DNA of 8,114 nt, taken from assembly GCA_031538895.1 (NCBI GenBank), contig JAVKLU010000012.1:1-8114 (forward strand), in the 5' to 3' direction. The stretch is from JAVKLU01 sp031538895. GTDB lineage: Bacteria; Pseudomonadota; Gammaproteobacteria; Burkholderiales; Burkholderiaceae. The notes beneath the pieces are model-generated. The model had not been told where the DNA came from and searched no databases. It was given only the letters and a program-made list of their open reading frames with translations. This document shows positions 6,031-8,114 of this stretch, piece after piece; the stretch's first letter is position 1, and each line of letters starts with the position of its first letter. The translations under genes and the position numbers were made by a program.

Positions 6031-6037
6031 CAACTCA

Positions 6038-7072
6038 TCAATACCGCGCTGCCATCGCGTCCAAATGCACGGGTTTGATTTTGCTGCCCATGCCCGCGCA
6101 GCCAAACGCCACAAAACGATCTTTGCAGATGTCGCGCGCGGCGAGTTTGGCCGCAATCAAGGCTTTGCGCGGATCGAACTCGCTGGTTTGTTTAGCAAAC
6201 GATTGCCGCATCGCTCCCGTCATCGCCAGCCGAATATCGGTATCGATATTAACTTTGCGCACGCCGCTTTTGATGCCGCGCTGAATTTCTTCTACGGGCA
6301 CGCCATACGTCTCTTTGATATCGCCGCCGTACTGACGAATAATGGCCAGCCACTCTTGCGGCACGCTGGAGCTGCCGTGCATCACCAAATGCGTGTTGGG
6401 GATTTGCGCGTGAATGGCCGCGATGCGATCCATGGCCAAAATATCACCCGTGGGTTGCCTGGTAAATTTGTACGCGCCGTGGCTGGTTCCAATCGCAATG
6501 GCCAGCGCATCCACACCTGTTTTAGCGACAAAGTCTTTGGCTTGCACGGGGTCGGTCAGCATTTGCTCGTGGCTTAATTTTCCTTCTGCGCCAACGCCGT
6601 CTTCTTCGCCCGCTTCGCCTGTTTCAAGCGAGCCCAAGCAGCCCAATTCGCCTTCCACCGACACGCCCACGGCGTGCGCCATCTCGCACACGCGGCGCGT
6701 GACGTCCACGTTGTACTCATAACTCGCCGGTGTTTTAGCGTCCGCCATTAACGAGCCATCCATCATCACGCTAGAAAATCCGCTGCGAATCGATTGTTGG
6801 CACTGCGCGGGCGTTGCGCCGTGGTCTTGGTGCAGCACCACGGGCAAATCGGGATGCGTTTCAATCGCCGCCAAAACCATATGACGCAAATAGGCTTCGC
6901 CCGCGTATTTACGCGCACCTGCCGAGGCTTGCAAAATCACGGGGCTATCAGTTTGGGCCGCGGCTTCCATGATGGCTTGCACTTGCTCCAAATTATTGAC
7001 GTTGAACGCGGGCACGCCGTAACCAAATTCGGCAGCGTGATTTAACACTTGACGCAGAGAAACTAAAGCCAT
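6038..7072 (-). CDS. fba: Fructose-bisphosphate aldolase, class II (CbbA type)
   Basis: The 344-residue zinc aldolase cleaves fructose 1,6-bisphosphate to, or forms it from, dihydroxyacetone phosphate and glyceraldehyde 3-phosphate; CbbA forms also make sedoheptulose 1,7-bisphosphate in the Calvin cycle. The opening MALVSLRQVLNHAAEFGYGVPAFNVNN is family-typical. VVLHQDHG gives catalytic Asp83 and zinc ligand His84; GELG at 141-144, GTSHGAYKF (His198) and MHGSSSVP (His232) complete the metal site, and KVNIDTDIRLA binds the substrate. The GEAGEEDGVGAEGKLS insertion is usual in this subgroup. The ATG at 7072 has AAAGGA 6 nt upstream; an in-frame extension to 7138 crosses the spacer hairpin and AT-rich leader and is not believed. 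The C-terminus stops at MAARY, about ten residues short of many homologues, which continue with a GEL-like tail. It follows pgk by 75 bp. Confidence 0.95.
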   Translation of the reverse strand: MALVSLRQVLNHAAEFGYGVPAFNVNNLEQVQAIMEAAAQTDSPVILQASAGARKYAGEAYLRHMVLAAIETHPDLPVVLHQDHGATPAQCQQSIRSGFSSVMMDGSLMADAKTPASYEYNVDVTRRVCEMAHAVGVSVEGELGCLGSLETGEAGEEDGVGAEGKLSHEQMLTDPVQAKDFVAKTGVDALAIAIGTSHGAYKFTRQPTGDILAMDRIAAIHAQIPNTHLVMHGSSSVPQEWLAIIRQYGGDIKETYGVPVEEIQRGIKSGVRKVNIDTDIRLAMTGAMRQSFAKQTSEFDPRKALIAAKLAARDICKDRFVAFGCAGMGSKIKPVHLDAMAARY

Positions 7073-7078
7073 AAAAAA

Positions 7079-7084
7079 TCCTTT
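7079..7084 (-). promoter_or_regulatory. Shine-Dalgarno of fba
   Basis: AAAGGA on the minus strand, 6 nt before the ATG at 7072. It supports the short start that matches the family N-terminus. Confidence 0.75.
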
Positions 7085-7121
7085 TAAAAAAATAAAAAAA
7101 TGAAACTTTGAGCCATCGCTA

Positions 7122-7138
7122 TTGGGGTCATTCCCCAA
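7122..7138 (-). other. Small hairpin in the pgk-fba spacer
   Basis: On the minus strand TTGGGG-AATGA-CCCCAA forms a 6-bp stem with a 5-nt loop, starting 9 nt after the pgk stop. The next bases are not a U-tract; the T-rich stretch comes 25 or more nt later, just before the fba ribosome-binding site. It may partly attenuate or process the pgk-fba message. It is weak evidence for a true terminator. Confidence 0.35.
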
Positions 7139-7147
7139 AAACCATCA

Positions 7148-8114
7148 CTATTGACCGCGCTGCGCCAGCACCTCAAACGCGGGCAAGGTTTTGCCCTCTA
7201 GCACTTCTAAAAATGCACCGCCGCCCGTGCTGATGTAACCCACCTCTTGCTCGATGCCGTATTTGGCAATCGCCGCAAGCGTGTCGCCCCCGCCCGCAAT
7301 AGAGAAGGCGCTTGACTGGGCAATTGCCTGCGCGATGGCTTTGGTTCCGCCTTCAAACGCCGCAAATTCAAATACACCCACAGGACCATTCCACACTATC
7401 GTGCCTGCGCTCGCTAATTGCGCGGCTAGGCGCTTTGCAGTTTCGGGGCCTATGTCGAGGATGAGATCGTCTGGCGCTACGTCGCCCACTGGTTTGACCA
7501 TAGCCTGCGCGTCGGCGGCAAAAGCTTTGGCGCACACCACATCGCTTGGGATGGGCACTTCGGCACCCCTGGCTTTCATGGCTTTAATGACGGCTTTGGC
7601 CGCGTCCACCAAATCGGGCTCGGCAAGTGATTTGCCAATCGGCAGTCCTGATGCCAGCATGAAGGTGTTGGCAATGCCGCCGCCCACAATGAGTCCGTCG
7701 ACTTTGCTTGACAAGGCCTCTAGGATGCTGAGTTTGGTGGAGACCTTGCTGCCCGCCACAATCGCAATCATGGGGCGTTTGGGATTGGACAGTGCTTGAG
7801 TGATGGCGTCCATCTCGGCGGCGAGCAGCGGGCCCGCGCAGGCGATGGGTGCGTATTTTGCAATGCCGTAGGTGGAGGCTTCGGCGCGGTGCGCGGTGCC
7901 AAAGGCGTCATGGACAAAGATGTCGCACAGGCTTGCCATTTGGCGCGAGAGTGCCTCGTCACATTTTTTTTCGCCCACATTGAGGCGGCAGTTCTCGAGC
8001 ATGACGACTTGTCCTGCGGCAAGGGTTACGCCGTCCAGCCAGTTGGAGACTAGCGGCACGGGACGACCCAGTAATTCGCCAAGTCTTGCCGCCACGGGGG
8101 CTAGGGAGTCTTCG
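7148..8114 (-). CDS. pgk: Phosphoglycerate kinase, C-terminal 321 residues
   Basis: This enzyme transfers phosphate between ATP and 3-phosphoglycerate in the cytoplasm, in glycolysis and in the reducing phase of the Calvin cycle. The gene continues past the right edge; the visible frame starts with EDSLAPVAARLGELLG, so about 70 N-terminal residues, including the first substrate-binding arginines, are missing (family about 390). A GTG inside this frame at 8095 is not the start. Clear family motifs in order are VVMLENCRLNVGEKK, FVHDAFGTAHRAEAST, VAGSKVSTK (nucleotide phosphate-binding lysines), GGGIANTFM, VWNGPVGVFE, GGGDTLAAI (helix capping the ATP phosphates) and STGGGAFLEVLEGK near the C-terminus. 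It is followed at 75 bp by fba, a common order in autotrophic proteobacteria, although pyruvate kinase is often between them and is absent here. Confidence 0.96.
   Translation of the reverse strand, partial: EDSLAPVAARLGELLGRPVPLVSNWLDGVTLAAGQVVMLENCRLNVGEKKCDEALSRQMASLCDIFVHDAFGTAHRAEASTYGIAKYAPIACAGPLLAAEMDAITQALSNPKRPMIAIVAGSKVSTKLSILEALSSKVDGLIVGGGIANTFMLASGLPIGKSLAEPDLVDAAKAVIKAMKARGAEVPIPSDVVCAKAFAADAQAMVKPVGDVAPDDLILDIGPETAKRLAAQLASAGTIVWNGPVGVFEFAAFEGGTKAIAQAIAQSSAFSIAGGGDTLAAIAKYGIEQEVGYISTGGGAFLEVLEGKTLPAFEVLAQRGQ

Larger units (their letters stand above)
5431..6037. promoter_or_regulatory. Hydrogenase operon upstream region, no convincing gene
   Basis: This 607-bp AT-rich gap separates fba from hupS, both on the minus strand, so it should contain the end of the fba transcript and the hup promoter. 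Short plus-strand reading frames here start with GTG or TTG, lack domains and are not believed. Visible elements are a terminator-like hairpin (5994-6030), a second small hairpin (GACCTT/AAGGGTC, 5971-5990), an inverted repeat around a TATAAT (5845-5880), CTGTT/CTGTC repeats (5709-5746), palindromes GCACTGAGTGC and CGCAAAAATTCTTGCG (5657-5686), TTGGATCCAA (5588-5597), and CATCAATT repeats (5537-5554). No tRNA-like fold was seen. The regulatory role is inferred from position. Confidence 0.6.

Noticed and set aside
5993..6577. 194-codon open frame on the plus strand opposite fba
   Set aside because: It overlaps a certain aldolase gene, shows no domain, and has the arginine/histidine-rich make-up expected from antisense of a coding strand.
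7254..7799. 181-codon open frame on the plus strand opposite pgk
   Set aside because: Antisense shadow of pgk, rich in Ala/Ser/Pro with no recognisable motif or ribosome-binding site.

Overview
This window is an ordinary chromosomal stretch of a Gram-negative bacterium, most likely a betaproteobacterium, or a related gammaproteobacterium, able to use hydrogen. Every recognisable gene lies on the minus strand, so the biology reads from right to left. The taxonomic hint comes from memory: the hydrogenase subunits and cytochrome b resemble the Ralstonia/Cupriavidus membrane-bound hydrogenase (HoxK/HoxG/HoxZ) and E. coli hydrogenase 1.

Right part (6038-8114): two central-carbon genes, the 3' part of pgk (phosphoglycerate kinase, cut by the window edge) and a complete fba (class II fructose-bisphosphate aldolase of the type often called cbbA). 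They are separated by 75 bp and probably co-transcribed. Both serve glycolysis/gluconeogenesis and the Calvin cycle. No RuBisCO or phosphoribulokinase gene is in view, so autotrophy is an inference.

Middle (5431-6037): a 607-bp AT-rich gap with no convincing protein gene. It holds a terminator-like hairpin just after fba, a possible sigma70 -10 box inside an inverted repeat, and several small palindromes and roughly helically phased direct repeats. This is the likely control region of the hydrogenase operon. A hand scan found no canonical sigma54 -24/-12 element.

Left part (1-5430): a [NiFe]-hydrogenase operon in the order hupS-hupL-hupE-hupC-hupD-hupF (hupF cut by the left edge). HupS (Tat-exported Fe-S subunit) and HupL (NiFe catalytic subunit) form the enzyme. 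HupC is the membrane cytochrome b that passes electrons from H2 to quinone. HupE is a probable nickel importer. HupD is the protease that trims HupL after nickel insertion, and HupF is a HypC-type maturation chaperone. The remaining hup/hyp maturation genes would be expected beyond position 1.

The most informative detail is the six-cysteine proximal-cluster signature of HupS, which marks an oxygen-tolerant (group 1d type) uptake hydrogenase. Other points worth a look are a 15-bp RNA stem-loop between hupC and hupD, a hairpin between hupS and hupL, the structured hup upstream region, and a drop in GC from the pgk/fba side to the hup side. I found no mobile element, CRISPR array, RNA gene or clearly novel system.
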